This document shows positions 42,649 through 49,728 of a stretch of DNA of 64,000 bases, in pieces. The notes under the pieces are model-generated. The model did not search any database. It was not told the origin of the DNA and was given only the letters and a program-made list of their open reading frames with translations. The stretch's first letter is position 1. Each line of letters starts with the position of its first letter. Source of the stretch: Lawsonibacter faecis (GTDB lineage: Bacteria > Bacillota > Clostridia > Oscillospirales > Oscillospiraceae); contig NZ_JACOPQ010000009.1 of assembly GCF_014287675.1 (NCBI RefSeq), forward strand, positions 62,001 through 126,000, read 5' to 3'. Made by a program: the position numbers and the translations under genes.

Positions 42649-42819
42649 ATGTCCGGTTCAATCGTCACCCTGGTTTTAAAGGCCGTCACGCTCGCGATGG
42701 GCGTGGCGGTGGTGGTCCTGTCGGTTTTAAACAGGCTGGACCCGAATACGGGCCTGAGCCTGCTGGGAATCGGTCTGACAAGCGGCGGCATCGCACTGCT
42801 GCGCCGACAGGGCGGGTAG
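42649..42819 (+). CDS. Small membrane protein
   Basis: 56 residues with two hydrophobic segments (about 6-23 and 33-48) and a short charged loop, ending LLRRQGG. ATG at 42649 follows GGGGGAA at 6 bases. Divergent from the sigma gene and followed by a dispersed repeat. No family recognised; good ribosome site and codon use argue for a real gene. Confidence 0.55.
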   Translation: MSGSIVTLVLKAVTLAMGVAVVVLSVLNRLDPNTGLSLLGIGLTSGGIALLRRQGG

Positions 42820-42845
42820 GTGTGGGGGAGCGCCGGCTTTGATAA

Positions 42846-42960
42846 AAAACTCCGCAGAGAAAGCCACACAGAGTTCCGCTGTCCGCAGACGGCGGAACCA
42901 AATGAATATCCGTCATGCAGCTTGCCAAAGAAGCCCCGGGGGGCTTCTTTGGCAAGCTGA
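42846..42960 (+). repeat. Multi-hairpin dispersed repeat, copy 3 (internally deleted)
   Basis: CTCCGCAGAGAAAGCC and the GTCCGCAG-CGGCGGAA palindrome at the left (42850-42898) join directly to ATCCGTCATGCAGCTTG and the CCAAAGAAGCC/GGCTTCTTTGG hairpin (42923-42955). The central hairpins of copies 1 and 4 are missing. It lies between convergent genes. Confidence 0.8.
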
Positions 42961-42961
42961 A

Positions 42962-42999
42962 CTGTAAGGCGCGCCGGCTAATACCGGCGCGCCTTACAG
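42962..42999 (-). terminator. Terminator overlapping the stop of the P-loop kinase gene
   Basis: Perfect 16-bp arms (42962-42977 and 42984-42999) around CTAATA; the right arm contains the TAA stop codon of the minus-strand gene. Confidence 0.8.
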
Positions 43000-43506
43000 C
43001 GTTATGTCCACGGCATAGTCCCCGTCAATCAGGATGTAATCGCACCCATGGGCGCGGCACTGTGCCAGATTCGCCGTATTATCCGCAATCAGCCCCTCTT
43101 TTGTACAGCCGGAGTCGTCCAGGCGGTGTTCCACATCGTCCGCGTGGGCCTTTATCTCACCAAAGTGCGACTCTATGTAGCGTTCCGTCATAATGAGGCA
43201 GACGTACCTGATATGCGCCAAATACTGCGCCTCAAAGCTGCTTCTCCAGTCAAATGGAATGTAGCAGCCCTCGACCATCAGATTTTGGCCGTTTTCCACC
43301 GCTGTTTTCACCATTTCACGCAGAATGGGCCAGAGCTCGGCCGTCAGCGCCCCGTCGTCCTCGGCCGTCAGCGCCGTCTTGCCGCTGCGGATGAGCCCCA
43401 TCTTCAGGTGGTCAATGGACAGATAGGGGCAGCGGTATCGTTCCAGCAGCCGCTGGGCCAGCAGGGTCTTTCCCGTGTGAGATGCGCCGGCGATCAGCAA
43501 AACCAT
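42994..43506 (-). CDS. P-loop kinase-like ATPase
   Basis: 170 residues. Walker A GASHTGKT at 7-14, then YLSIDHLKMGLIRSG like the substrate region of small-molecule kinases and zeta-toxin-like proteins, VEGCYIPFDW, and a C-terminal DYILIDGDY. Probably a phosphotransferase on a small molecule; substrate unknown. No antitoxin-like partner is adjacent. Monocistronic; its terminator overlaps the stop codon. Confidence 0.75.
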   Translation of the reverse strand: MVLLIAGASHTGKTLLAQRLLERYRCPYLSIDHLKMGLIRSGKTALTAEDDGALTAELWPILREMVKTAVENGQNLMVEGCYIPFDWRSSFEAQYLAHIRYVCLIMTERYIESHFGEIKAHADDVEHRLDDSGCTKEGLIADNTANLAQCRAHGCDYILIDGDYAVDITL

Positions 43507-43567
43507 GCCCTTCTCCTCCCGATCAAAGTACCCGGACCGGCATCAGATCCGGTCCGGGTACTCGTGT

Positions 43568-43966
43568 TCAGCCGCCGCAGTGCCCGCCGCAGGTATGGCC
43601 GTGACTGCCGCAGTCGCCGTGGTGCTCATGGCCGTGGTGGTCGCAGTTGGCCTCGCTGCTGTAGGCCAGCCGCCCCTCCAGCAGGGCCCGGACCGCCGCG
43701 TCCGCGTCGCCGGACACCCCCGCATAGAGCTCCACTCCGGCCTCGGCCAGAGCATTGCGGGCCCCGCCGCCGATACCGCCGCAGATGAGGGCCTTGGCCC
43801 CCACGCCGTTCAAAAAGCCCGCCAGGGCCCCGTGGCCGCTGCCGTTGGTGTCCACCACCCCGGCGCTCAGAATTTTGCCGTCCTCCACCTCGTACACCTT
43901 GAAGTGCTCGGTGTGTCCGAAGTGCTGAAAAATCTGTCCGTCCTCATAGGTCACTGCAATTTTCAT
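43568..43966 (-). CDS. NifX/NafY-family (dinitrogenase Fe-Mo cofactor-like) protein
   Basis: 132 residues. MKIAVTYEDGQIFQHFGHTEHFKVYEVEDG and ALICGGIGGGARNALAEAGVEL are characteristic of the NifX/NifB-C-terminal fold, found in many anaerobes without nitrogenase. The last 30 residues are a His/Cys/Gly-rich tail (CDHHGHEHHGDCGSHGHTCG) that should bind metal. It follows the DUF134 gene with one base between them. Likely role in metal-cofactor or metal handling; no nif genes are nearby. Confidence 0.85.
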   Translation of the reverse strand: MKIAVTYEDGQIFQHFGHTEHFKVYEVEDGKILSAGVVDTNGSGHGALAGFLNGVGAKALICGGIGGGARNALAEAGVELYAGVSGDADAAVRALLEGRLAYSSEANCDHHGHEHHGDCGSHGHTCGGHCGG

Positions 43967-43967
43967 G

Positions 43968-44330
43968 TCAATTCTCCTCCGTCGTCTGAATTTTGCGGCG
44001 GCAGCCCCGTTTCTGGCAGCAGCCCCGCCCCTGTCCGCCCTCGCACAGGCGGTAGTTTCCCCCCTGGATCACCAGGGATTTCCCATGCACCAGCGCCTGG
44101 GCCAGCTTCCGGCGGGCGCTGTCGTAAATGCCCGTCACTGTGGTGCGGGCAATTTCCATCTGCGCCGCGCAGGCCTCCTGGGTCAAGCCCTCCAGGTCCA
44201 CCAGGCGGATGACCTCATACTCGTCCACCGTCAGAATCACCCGCTCCGCTGTTCCGGCCTGACCGGCGGGCGTAAAGCCAGCGCACCGGGGCAGCTGGCA
44301 GACCCGTCTGCACTTTTGTGGTCTCGGCAT
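43968..44330 (-). CDS. DUF134 helix-turn-helix protein
   Basis: 120 residues. MPRPQKCRRVCQLPRCAGF is the standard DUF134 opening. The centre is a sigma-like helix-turn-helix (LTVDEYEVIRLVDLEGLTQE, then CAAQMEIARTTVTGIYDSAR). The C-terminus has a Cys cluster (CEGGQGRGCCQKRGC). Commonly paired with NifX-like genes, as here. ATG at 44330 after GAGGTGGGG; an upstream ATG at 44360 overlaps the operator region. It probably autoregulates through the GACATATGTC sites at its promoter, perhaps in response to a metal. Confidence 0.85.
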   Translation of the reverse strand: MPRPQKCRRVCQLPRCAGFTPAGQAGTAERVILTVDEYEVIRLVDLEGLTQEACAAQMEIARTTVTGIYDSARRKLAQALVHGKSLVIQGGNYRLCEGGQGRGCCQKRGCRRKIQTTEEN

Positions 44331-44348
44331 GGCCCCACCTCTGTTTCC

Positions 44349-44394
44349 GACATATGTCATTTATAATTGTAGATCCTTTTCTGACATATGTCAA
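44349..44394 (-). promoter_or_regulatory. Promoter with two GACATATGTC palindromes
   Basis: Minus strand: TTGACA (44389-44394), 17-bp spacer, TACAAT (44366-44371). One perfect 10-bp palindrome at 44383-44392 overlaps the -35; the second at 44349-44358 lies just downstream of the -10. Centre-to-centre distance is 34 bp. This is a classical repressor layout for the DUF134-NifX operon. Confidence 0.8.
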
Positions 44395-44400
44395 TATATA

Positions 44401-44600
44401 AAACCCTCCGCAGAGAATGCCTCGCAGAGTTCCGCCGTCCGCAGACGACGGAATCAGGTTAGAATCCGCGATTTTTGGGGACTTGCGCCTGAGAAATGAC
44501 ACTTCTCATGACGGATGGGGCGGCTTTTTCCAAAGAAATCGAGCCTCAGCCGTCATGCAGCCTTCTGTTAAAGAAGCCCCGGGGCTTCTTTAACAGACTG
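44401..44600 (+). repeat. Multi-hairpin dispersed repeat, copy 4 (full length)
   Basis: Modules in order: CCTCCGCAGAGAATGCCTCG; a TTCCGCCGTCCGCAGACG palindrome (44430-44452); a degenerate TTTTTGGGG...CTGAGAAATGACA hairpin; CTCATGACGGAT...CCGTCATGCAG (44506-44559); and TGTTAAAGAAGCC with its complement (44566-44595). Matches the reverse complement of copy 1 over its whole length with scattered substitutions. It lies between the DUF134 promoter and the terminator of the thiamine pyrophosphokinase gene. Confidence 0.85.
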
Positions 44601-44635
44601 AAAAAACGGGGCGCGAAGGCGCCCCGTTTTTTCAG
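44598..44635 (-). terminator. Terminator overlapping the stop of the thiamine pyrophosphokinase gene
   Basis: Perfect 17-bp arms around GAAG (44598-44614 and 44619-44635) with AAAAAA/TTTTTT at the outer part, giving a U-tract in both directions. The stop codon lies within the right arm. Confidence 0.9.
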
Positions 44636-45249
44636 TTCTGCCAGATTACCAGCAGCGTCCCCCGCCGCACGGACACCCGGGCCGGCACGCCGGTGAACTC
44701 ATTGCTCACGCCCAGGGCGAAGGTATTCTCCAGCGCCGCGTTTCTGAGCGGGTACTTCAGCCCCTCCAAATCCACCCCCAGGGCCTCATCGCTGTGGGCA
44801 AAGACCGATATCATTCCCCTATGCTCCGCGCCGAAGTCCAGCATACCGTCCATAATCGCGGTTGCGGTCCACCCCGCCCCGTAGAGCCAGCCCCGCTCTC
44901 CCCGCCGGGCCAGCCAGGCCAGGATCTGGAGGTTGGCCAGGGTGTGGTCGAAGCGGCCGCCGGTGCCGCCGTAGATGCGGAAATTCCGGTATCCCCGCTC
45001 CCGCCCCAGGCGGAGGGCGGCCATGGTGTCGGTCTCATCCTTCTCCTTGGGCAGGCGCACCGCGTCGGGCCGGGAACTGGGCGGCTCCATGGAGTCGAAA
45101 TCTCCCACCACCAGGTCGGGCCGCAGGCCCAATGCCTCCAGCCAGGCGAAGCCGCCGTCGGCGGCGACGAGCAGGTCGCCCGGTCCGGTCCGGGGCAGCG
45201 CCGCCGTCCGCTCCCCCGCGCCCACAATGCAGCAATATCTCTCTTCCAT
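44632..45249 (-). CDS. Thiamine pyrophosphokinase
   Basis: 205 residues. LLVAADGGFAWLEALGLRPDLVVGDFDS and KEKDETDTMAAL form the ATP/metal-binding N-terminal domain; GGTGGRFDHTLANLQIL the thiamine-proximal region; the C-terminal beta domain ends YPLRNAALENTFALGVSNEF. It converts thiamine to thiamine pyrophosphate with ATP. No TPP riboswitch is upstream; about 95 bp separate it from the next co-oriented gene. Confidence 0.93.
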   Translation of the reverse strand: MEERYCCIVGAGERTAALPRTGPGDLLVAADGGFAWLEALGLRPDLVVGDFDSMEPPSSRPDAVRLPKEKDETDTMAALRLGRERGYRNFRIYGGTGGRFDHTLANLQILAWLARRGERGWLYGAGWTATAIMDGMLDFGAEHRGMISVFAHSDEALGVDLEGLKYPLRNAALENTFALGVSNEFTGVPARVSVRRGTLLVIWQN

Positions 45250-45344
45250 CCGCGCCCCGCCGTTTCTCTCATTTGATGGCGCTTATTGTATCATAACGGC
45301 CTCGTTTCGGCAAGCCGGGCCGGAGCGCTGCGTACCATCCATGC

Positions 45345-46634
45345 TCAAAGCAGCATCCGCAGGCTGAAGCTGCCGCTATCGGCGCTGTACTGAAGCGCCG
45401 CGTCGTGGGCGGCGGCGAAAGCGGCGATGCTTTTGGTGCCGTAGCCGTGGCCCTCCCGGCGGGAGATTGGGCGTCCTGTCGCCGGGTCCAGCTCCACGGG
45501 ACCGCGGCAGGTATTGGTAATGGATAGAAAAAACTGCCCTGGCGTGCTCCGCCCGATGAGTTCTATCCGCCGCGCCTCCCGCGGCAGCTCCTGGCAGGCG
45601 TGCATGGCGTTTTCCAGCGCGTTGGACAATACCACCGCCAGGCCGGAGCAGTCCAGCGGGAAATGGGGCGGCAGCTGGAATTGAATCGACAGGGACACCC
45701 CAGCCTCTCCCGCCCACTCCCAGTAGTAGTCCAGCACCGCGTTGAGCAGGGGATCGGCGGTAAAGCGCCGGGTCTCCGGCCGCCGGGCCGTCAGGCGATC
45801 GTTCATCCCCTCCACCAGGCCAAGCGCCTCGTCCGGCCGCCCCGCCTCCAGAAGCCTGGACAGCCGGGCAAGAAACCGGAGCATATCCTCCCGCTCGTCC
45901 CGGTCCCGGGCCGACTCCCGCCGGCGGGCCTCATTCTGACGGCGGGCCGCCGCCATCCGGGTGGCCAGCAGGGCGTTGTCCCGGCGGCTGCGGTGCTGGG
46001 CGGTCATGATGCTGAAAAACGAGGTGATTCCGGTATAGGTCCACATCACCAGCAGTCCCAGCAGGACCAGCAGAGGGATGAGATACCGGTACGCCCCGCG
46101 GTCATACTGATGGGGGAGCATGGTGGCGAAGCAGGTGCAGAAGGCCGCCGGCAGGAGGCTCAGCCAGTACCACGATCCCGCCTGGGTCTGGAGCACATCG
46201 AAAAAACGGGGCCGGAACAGGAAATAGAACAGCAGCAGGACCCCGCCGTTGAGCAGCAGCTTTAATGCCACCCGCTCCGGGCTGTAGGGCAGTCCAAAAA
46301 AGGAGAGCAGCATGGTGCAGACGTTGGACAGGCACGCCCCGGTGGCGAGGATGAACAGCACCCGCCCGTGCCGCCAGGGGCTGGCCAGCAGCAGCGCCAG
46401 CGGGCAGAAGACCACGCTGACGAAATTGGCCGCATACTTGGCCGCCATCGTGTCCTCCATCAGAAGGAGGCAGAGGCACTGGAGCGCCATGGCCGCTGTC
46501 AGCAGCGCCGCCAGCAGGATTCTGCGCCGCCGGGGCGGATAGCGCCACCGGTCGGTCAGCACCAGGATGTAGAGAAAGCTGATGGGTGTGGTGGTCAGGG
46601 AGCTGACGGCGCTCCAGAAGCTCTCCGCCGCCAT
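45345..46634 (-). CDS. GHKL kinase-like subunit: ATPase domain present, phospho-acceptor His absent
   Basis: 429 residues. About six membrane helices (residues 10-205), a coiled-coil dimerisation stretch (215-275), then a complete GHKL ATPase domain: N box LSNALENAMHAC (336-347) and G box GHGYGTKS (395-402). At the position of the phospho-acceptor RHD motif it has RED (248-250, Glu249), so it cannot be phosphorylated on the canonical His. The alignment to the neighbouring subunit is gap-free from there through LEAGRPDEAL. It starts at the TAATG overlap with that gene. Predicted to phosphorylate the partner subunit in a heterodimer. Confidence 0.85.
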   Translation of the reverse strand: MAAESFWSAVSSLTTTPISFLYILVLTDRWRYPPRRRRILLAALLTAAMALQCLCLLLMEDTMAAKYAANFVSVVFCPLALLLASPWRHGRVLFILATGACLSNVCTMLLSFFGLPYSPERVALKLLLNGGVLLLFYFLFRPRFFDVLQTQAGSWYWLSLLPAAFCTCFATMLPHQYDRGAYRYLIPLLVLLGLLVMWTYTGITSFFSIMTAQHRSRRDNALLATRMAAARRQNEARRRESARDRDEREDMLRFLARLSRLLEAGRPDEALGLVEGMNDRLTARRPETRRFTADPLLNAVLDYYWEWAGEAGVSLSIQFQLPPHFPLDCSGLAVVLSNALENAMHACQELPREARRIELIGRSTPGQFFLSITNTCRGPVELDPATGRPISRREGHGYGTKSIAAFAAAHDAALQYSADSGSFSLRMLL

Positions 46635-47521
46635 TATCGCCCCGCCCCCTCTCCCTCAGGAGCAGCCGTCTCCCTCGACGAAAGGCGGCTCAGCCCCTCC
46701 GTCTCCGCAAGGTTCTCCGCCACCCGCCCCGCCGCATCCAGGTCGCCCTGCTCCAGGCAGGCCGCCAGCATGTGGAGGTGGTGGCGCAGGTCGTGGCGGA
46801 GGATGCGCTCCCGCTCCTCTTCCGCCTGCCGCTCGCCCAGCTCCCGCTCCAGCGTCTCCAGCTGCGTCTGGAGCAGCTGGCGGTCCAGCTCGGTCTGCTG
46901 CTGGGCGTTGAGAAGCTGGAAGAAGCGGAAAAAGGTCCCGTAGACGACGACGGCCAGCAGGGAAAACGCCCCGGCGATGAGCCGGGTCTCCGGCTGGGCA
47001 TAACGAATGAGATAGCCGGGCTGAATCAGGAGGACCGCGAAGACGCCGCCCAGCGTGACGGGGAACAGGCTGAGAAACGCCCACCCCCTCCCGACCGACC
47101 GGAACACCTCCAGAAAGCCCTTTCGGAAGAACACGGCGCTCACGCCCAGAACCAGGCCGTCCATAACCAGCCGGACATAAAACCTGTGGATTCCCAGCGG
47201 ATAGGCGAAGATACCGCAGTCCGCCGTCATCATGAACATAAGCATACCCGCCGTACAGAGCACAAAGAGAAACCGGGCGTCCCGCACCCTGCTGCACAGG
47301 AGGAGGGCCGCCACGTTGCACAGCATAATGAAGCCGATCCGCGCCGCCACGGGGACGGCCGTGAAGCCCGCGATAATCTGGGCGCTGAGTCCGGAGGCGG
47401 CCGCCAGCGCCGCCAGACTCCATCGGGGTATGCGCCATTGGTCGTTGAGCAGGTAGGCATAGCAGAAAAAGAGCGGCGAGATCACCGCCGAGGAGAGCAG
47501 ATCCAAAACGGCGTCAAGCAT
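46634..47521 (-). CDS. GHKL kinase-like subunit: phospho-acceptor His present, ATPase domain absent
   Basis: 295 residues. About six membrane helices (residues 5-205), a long charged coiled coil (207-240), then the AgrC/DcuS-type acceptor helix LRHDLRHHLHMLAACLEQGD with His243. The protein ends 35 residues after the helix, with no N, G1 or G2 boxes, and the next gene starts at its stop codon, so this is a designed end rather than a frameshift. ATG at 47521 after GGGGGGGAG, overlapping the regulator gene by 8 bp. Predicted acceptor half of a split kinase acting on the LytTR regulator. Confidence 0.85.
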   Translation of the reverse strand: MLDAVLDLLSSAVISPLFFCYAYLLNDQWRIPRWSLAALAAASGLSAQIIAGFTAVPVAARIGFIMLCNVAALLLCSRVRDARFLFVLCTAGMLMFMMTADCGIFAYPLGIHRFYVRLVMDGLVLGVSAVFFRKGFLEVFRSVGRGWAFLSLFPVTLGGVFAVLLIQPGYLIRYAQPETRLIAGAFSLLAVVVYGTFFRFFQLLNAQQQTELDRQLLQTQLETLERELGERQAEEERERILRHDLRHHLHMLAACLEQGDLDAAGRVAENLAETEGLSRLSSRETAAPEGEGAGR

Positions 47522-48260
47522 AGGCTCCCCCCCGGCGGGACAGGAACGCAATGTACGCGGCCCGAACGGCGGCCAGCCGTGAGCGGGCGACCGGGACCCG
47601 CACGCCGCCGGAGAGGTCGACGCTCTGGCTGGACAGGCGGAAAATCTCGTTCATATTGACGGCAAAGGACTGGTGGGGCTGGAGAAAGCAGCCGCTCTCC
47701 AGCAGCGCTCCCACGACCCGTGCGAAGGGCTCCCGGACGGTGCGGCTTTTAATGACGCGCCCGTCCTTCATGTGGTAGCTGACAGTGTGATTCCGGCTCT
47801 CCGCGTAGACTATGGCGCTCAGCGGCACCACCACGGCGCTCCCCTGGGCGCTGAAGATCGTCACCGGCCTGTCCGGCGGCCCGGCCAGCTCTGACCGCGC
47901 GGTATCCAGCGCCTTAAAAAGCGACTTCCGCTCCAGCGGCTTGAGCAGGTAGTTCTGCGCCCGGACGGAGAAGGCGTCCAGCGTATAGTCGGCGCTGGTG
48001 GTGAGAAAAATGACATAGGGACGGGGGCCCATGGCGCCCAGCCGCTCCGCCAGTTCGATTCCGGACAGGCCCGGCATGATGATATCCAGCAGATACAGGT
48101 CGAACCGGCCCTGACCGCCCACCGCCTCCAGCAGCTCCCACCCGCCGGAAAAGGCCGCCGTCTCCACCGGCAGGTCCGGATGCTCCGCCGCATACTCCGC
48201 CACCAGCGACCGCAGCCCCTCAAGCGTCTCCCTATGATCGTCGCACAGCGCGATGCGCAA
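47514..48260 (-). CDS. LytTR-family response regulator
   Basis: 248 residues. REC domain 1-120: MRIALCDDHRETLEGLR, Asp59 in DLYLLDIIMPG, Thr in FLTTSADYTLDAF, Lys in LLKPLER. LytTR DNA-binding domain about 140-240 with IVYAESRNHTVSYHMKDGRV and HQSFAVNMNEIFRL. The TTG at 48260 was chosen because AGAGGTGAT lies 5 bases upstream; a GTG at 48269 falls inside that site. First gene of the operon with the two half-kinases. Targets are unknown; the divergent LytTR gene is one candidate. Confidence 0.93.
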   Translation of the reverse strand: MRIALCDDHRETLEGLRSLVAEYAAEHPDLPVETAAFSGGWELLEAVGGQGRFDLYLLDIIMPGLSGIELAERLGAMGPRPYVIFLTTSADYTLDAFSVRAQNYLLKPLERKSLFKALDTARSELAGPPDRPVTIFSAQGSAVVVPLSAIVYAESRNHTVSYHMKDGRVIKSRTVREPFARVVGALLESGCFLQPHQSFAVNMNEIFRLSSQSVDLSGGVRVPVARSRLAAVRAAYIAFLSRRGGAYA

Positions 48261-48269
48261 GGAAATCAC

Positions 48270-48520
48270 CTCTCCCGTTTATTCTCCACTATTATACCAG
48301 AAAACGGGCGGACGGCAAAAAAACTCAGGTGTACTATGGGCGGTAAAACGTGTATTTTCTCAAAACAGGAAATATATGCCGTTAATGCAAATTATTCTGC
48401 ATATCTGCGCGAAAAAAGAGTTCCCCTGCACGAATCCCGCTGCACGGCATCGTGGAAAAAAGAAGTAAAATAGTACTGTATTCAGTTACCGCAATACCAC
48501 GCTGCAAGGGAGAAAAGCCG
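48270..48520. promoter_or_regulatory. Divergent control region of the two LytTR genes
   Basis: About 250 bp. The minus-strand promoter for the regulator gene is TTGCCG (48313-48318), 16-bp spacer, TATAAT (48291-48296). Words resembling LytTR half-sites, CCGTTAATG near 48378 and CAGTTACCG near 48483, occur once each and are too far apart to call an operator. No clear promoter for the plus-strand gene. No small peptide gene with a signal-peptide look was found. Confidence 0.5.
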
Positions 48521-49039
48521 ATGATTCATATCATTCTCTGTTCAGATCAGGTTGACCCGATACCGGTTCTCAAGCGGTACCGGGACCGGTTTTCAGACGG
48601 GGAGATTTGTGTTTCCGCCTGCAAAACGGAGCAGGAGCTGTCCGAGGTCCTGGGCAGGGCGGGCAGACAGCGCGCGGCGGAGCAGGAGTCCTTTTTTACC
48701 GTCACGACCCGGATGGGGCGCAGCAGCATCCCCATCTCCGACATTGTGTACTGCCGCTCGGGCCAGCACAGCTTCCAGATTTATCTGGCCGACGGTACCG
48801 TGGTCTCCAGCCGCACCACCCGCTGCTCCTTCCCCACATCCGTGGCGCCGCTGCTGGAGACCGGGTTTTTCCTCCACTGCGAACGCTCTGTCGTCGTCAA
48901 TCTGCGCTTTGTCAAGATGATTCAGGCCAACGGCATTCTCCTCTACGACGGGACCCTGCTGCCCTATCCCCAGACCCGCAGAAAGCGCTGCCCGGTCCCG
49001 TCGGGCTTTGCCGTCGGAGGGGCGGGAGAGACGCTTTGA
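48521..49039 (+). CDS. Stand-alone LytTR DNA-binding protein
   Basis: 172 residues. A 65-residue N-terminal segment (MIHIILCSDQVDPIPVLKRY) resembles a degenerate receiver start but lacks the Asp pocket. The LytTR domain (about 67-165) is intact: IPISDIVYCRSGQHSFQIY, RTTRCSFPTSVAPLLETGFF, HCERSVVVNLRFVKMIQ. ATG at 48521 follows AAGGGAGAAAA. Divergent from the regulator operon. Probably a phosphorylation-independent regulator, perhaps competing for the same sites. Confidence 0.8.
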   Translation: MIHIILCSDQVDPIPVLKRYRDRFSDGEICVSACKTEQELSEVLGRAGRQRAAEQESFFTVTTRMGRSSIPISDIVYCRSGQHSFQIYLADGTVVSSRTTRCSFPTSVAPLLETGFFLHCERSVVVNLRFVKMIQANGILLYDGTLLPYPQTRRKRCPVPSGFAVGGAGETL

Positions 49040-49076
49040 CGCAGTGTCCGCTGCCGGGGTTCCCGGCCATATCATT

Positions 49077-49114
49077 CAGAGGGGGACGGCGATTTAAATC
49101 GCCGTCCCCCTCTG
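49077..49114 (+). terminator. Perfect 38-bp palindrome after the LytTR gene
   Basis: Two 19-base half-sites without a spacer, centred on ATTTAAAT at 49092-49099, 37 bp after the stop. No T-run. Probably a terminator. Confidence 0.7.
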
Positions 49115-49201
49115 ACATCATCCCAGCTCCCGCACTCCGCGGAGCTCTGTCCCCTATAAACGGCGTTTTCATTACAATTTTCATATTCATACACATACAT
49201 G

Positions 49202-49240
49202 AAAAGGGACGGCGGCATGGTTAATGCCGCCGTCCCTTTT
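49202..49240. terminator. Bidirectional terminator
   Basis: Perfect 17-bp arms (49202-49218 and 49224-49240) around GGTTA, with AAAA/TTTT at the ends. The right arm encodes the last residues of the small minus-strand protein that stops at 49221. Confidence 0.85.
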
Positions 49241-49451
49241 CGTGCCGTATCGGCTCCCCTGCCGCGCAGTGCATCCGCTCAAAGCGCCGCTTCCCGCCGT
49301 CCTTCCTTCCCAACGCCGCCGCCCGCTCGCCCTCCGCGTTCCAATACCGGGAAATCCCGCCCCGTTCCAGAAACCGGTCTATCCGGCCCATCAGCGGGAA
49401 TCCGGCCGCCGCCACAAGCAAAAAACCGCCCAGCAGAACAGCCGCTTCCAT
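49221..49451 (-). CDS. Small single-helix membrane protein
   Basis: 76 residues. One N-terminal membrane helix (about 4-22, VLLGGFLLVAAAGFPLMG), then IDRFLERGGISRYW and a basic tail. AGAAAGGAAGTG precedes the ATG. Divergent from kdpF. I recall similar short helix-plus-IDRFL proteins in clostridia but know no function. The final eight residues are encoded by a terminator arm, so the true C-terminus could be an accident of position. Confidence 0.5.
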   Translation of the reverse strand: MEAAVLLGGFLLVAAAGFPLMGRIDRFLERGGISRYWNAEGERAAALGRKDGGKRRFERMHCAAGEPIRHEKGRRH

Positions 49452-49519
49452 ACACTCACTTCCTTTCTACCATTTTACCGCGCCTGGCGTATAGTTGGGG
49501 TTCATGTTCCGCCCGGCGC

Positions 49520-49565
49520 ATTAAGAGCGCGTTAAGCCGCCCCGGCCTTTATCAAACCTTAACGC
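49520..49565. promoter_or_regulatory. Candidate KdpE operator upstream of kdpF
   Basis: ATTAAG (49520-49525) and GTTAAG (49531-49536) are spaced 11 bp start to start, the spacing used by OmpR/PhoB-type regulators. A third site in inverse orientation, CTTAACGC, is at 49558-49565. The same words in the same spacing recur before kdpD. Confidence 0.55.
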
Positions 49566-49583
49566 CCCCGCCCCTTTCTCAAA

Positions 49584-49612
49584 TGGCACCCTTATTTTTT
49601 TTGCGCTAGGAT
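49584..49612 (+). promoter_or_regulatory. Promoter of kdpFABC
   Basis: TGGCAC (49584-49589), 17-bp spacer, TAGGAT (49607-49612). The -35 is poor, as expected for an activator-dependent promoter; the GTTAAG boxes end about 20 bp upstream. Confidence 0.6.
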
Positions 49613-49639
49613 TGGGCACACGGGAAAGGAGGTCTCGCC

Positions 49640-49723
49640 ATGCAATTCGTTTTGGCCGGCATCGGCATCGCGACAATCGCCGTTTTAATCTATCTGGGCT
49701 GGACGCTCATGAAGGAGGAGTAA
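49640..49723 (+). CDS. kdpF: KdpF small subunit
   Basis: 27 residues: one membrane helix (GIGIATIAVLIYLGW) followed by TLMKEE. GGAAAGGAGG precedes the ATG, and kdpA starts 5 bp after the stop. Position and size match KdpF, which stabilises the KdpABC potassium pump. Confidence 0.85.
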   Translation: MQFVLAGIGIATIAVLIYLGWTLMKEE

Positions 49724-49728
49724 GAAAC

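Noticed and set aside
42994..43506. Zeta-type toxin of a toxin-antitoxin pair
   Set aside because: Walker motif is compatible, but no small antitoxin gene is adjacent and the catalytic surroundings resemble general small-molecule kinases.
48270..48520. A signalling-peptide gene of AgrD type for the LytTR system
   Set aside because: No short ORF with ribosome site and leader-like or cyclic-peptide-like composition in this gap or the one at 45250-45344; no AgrB-like protein nearby.
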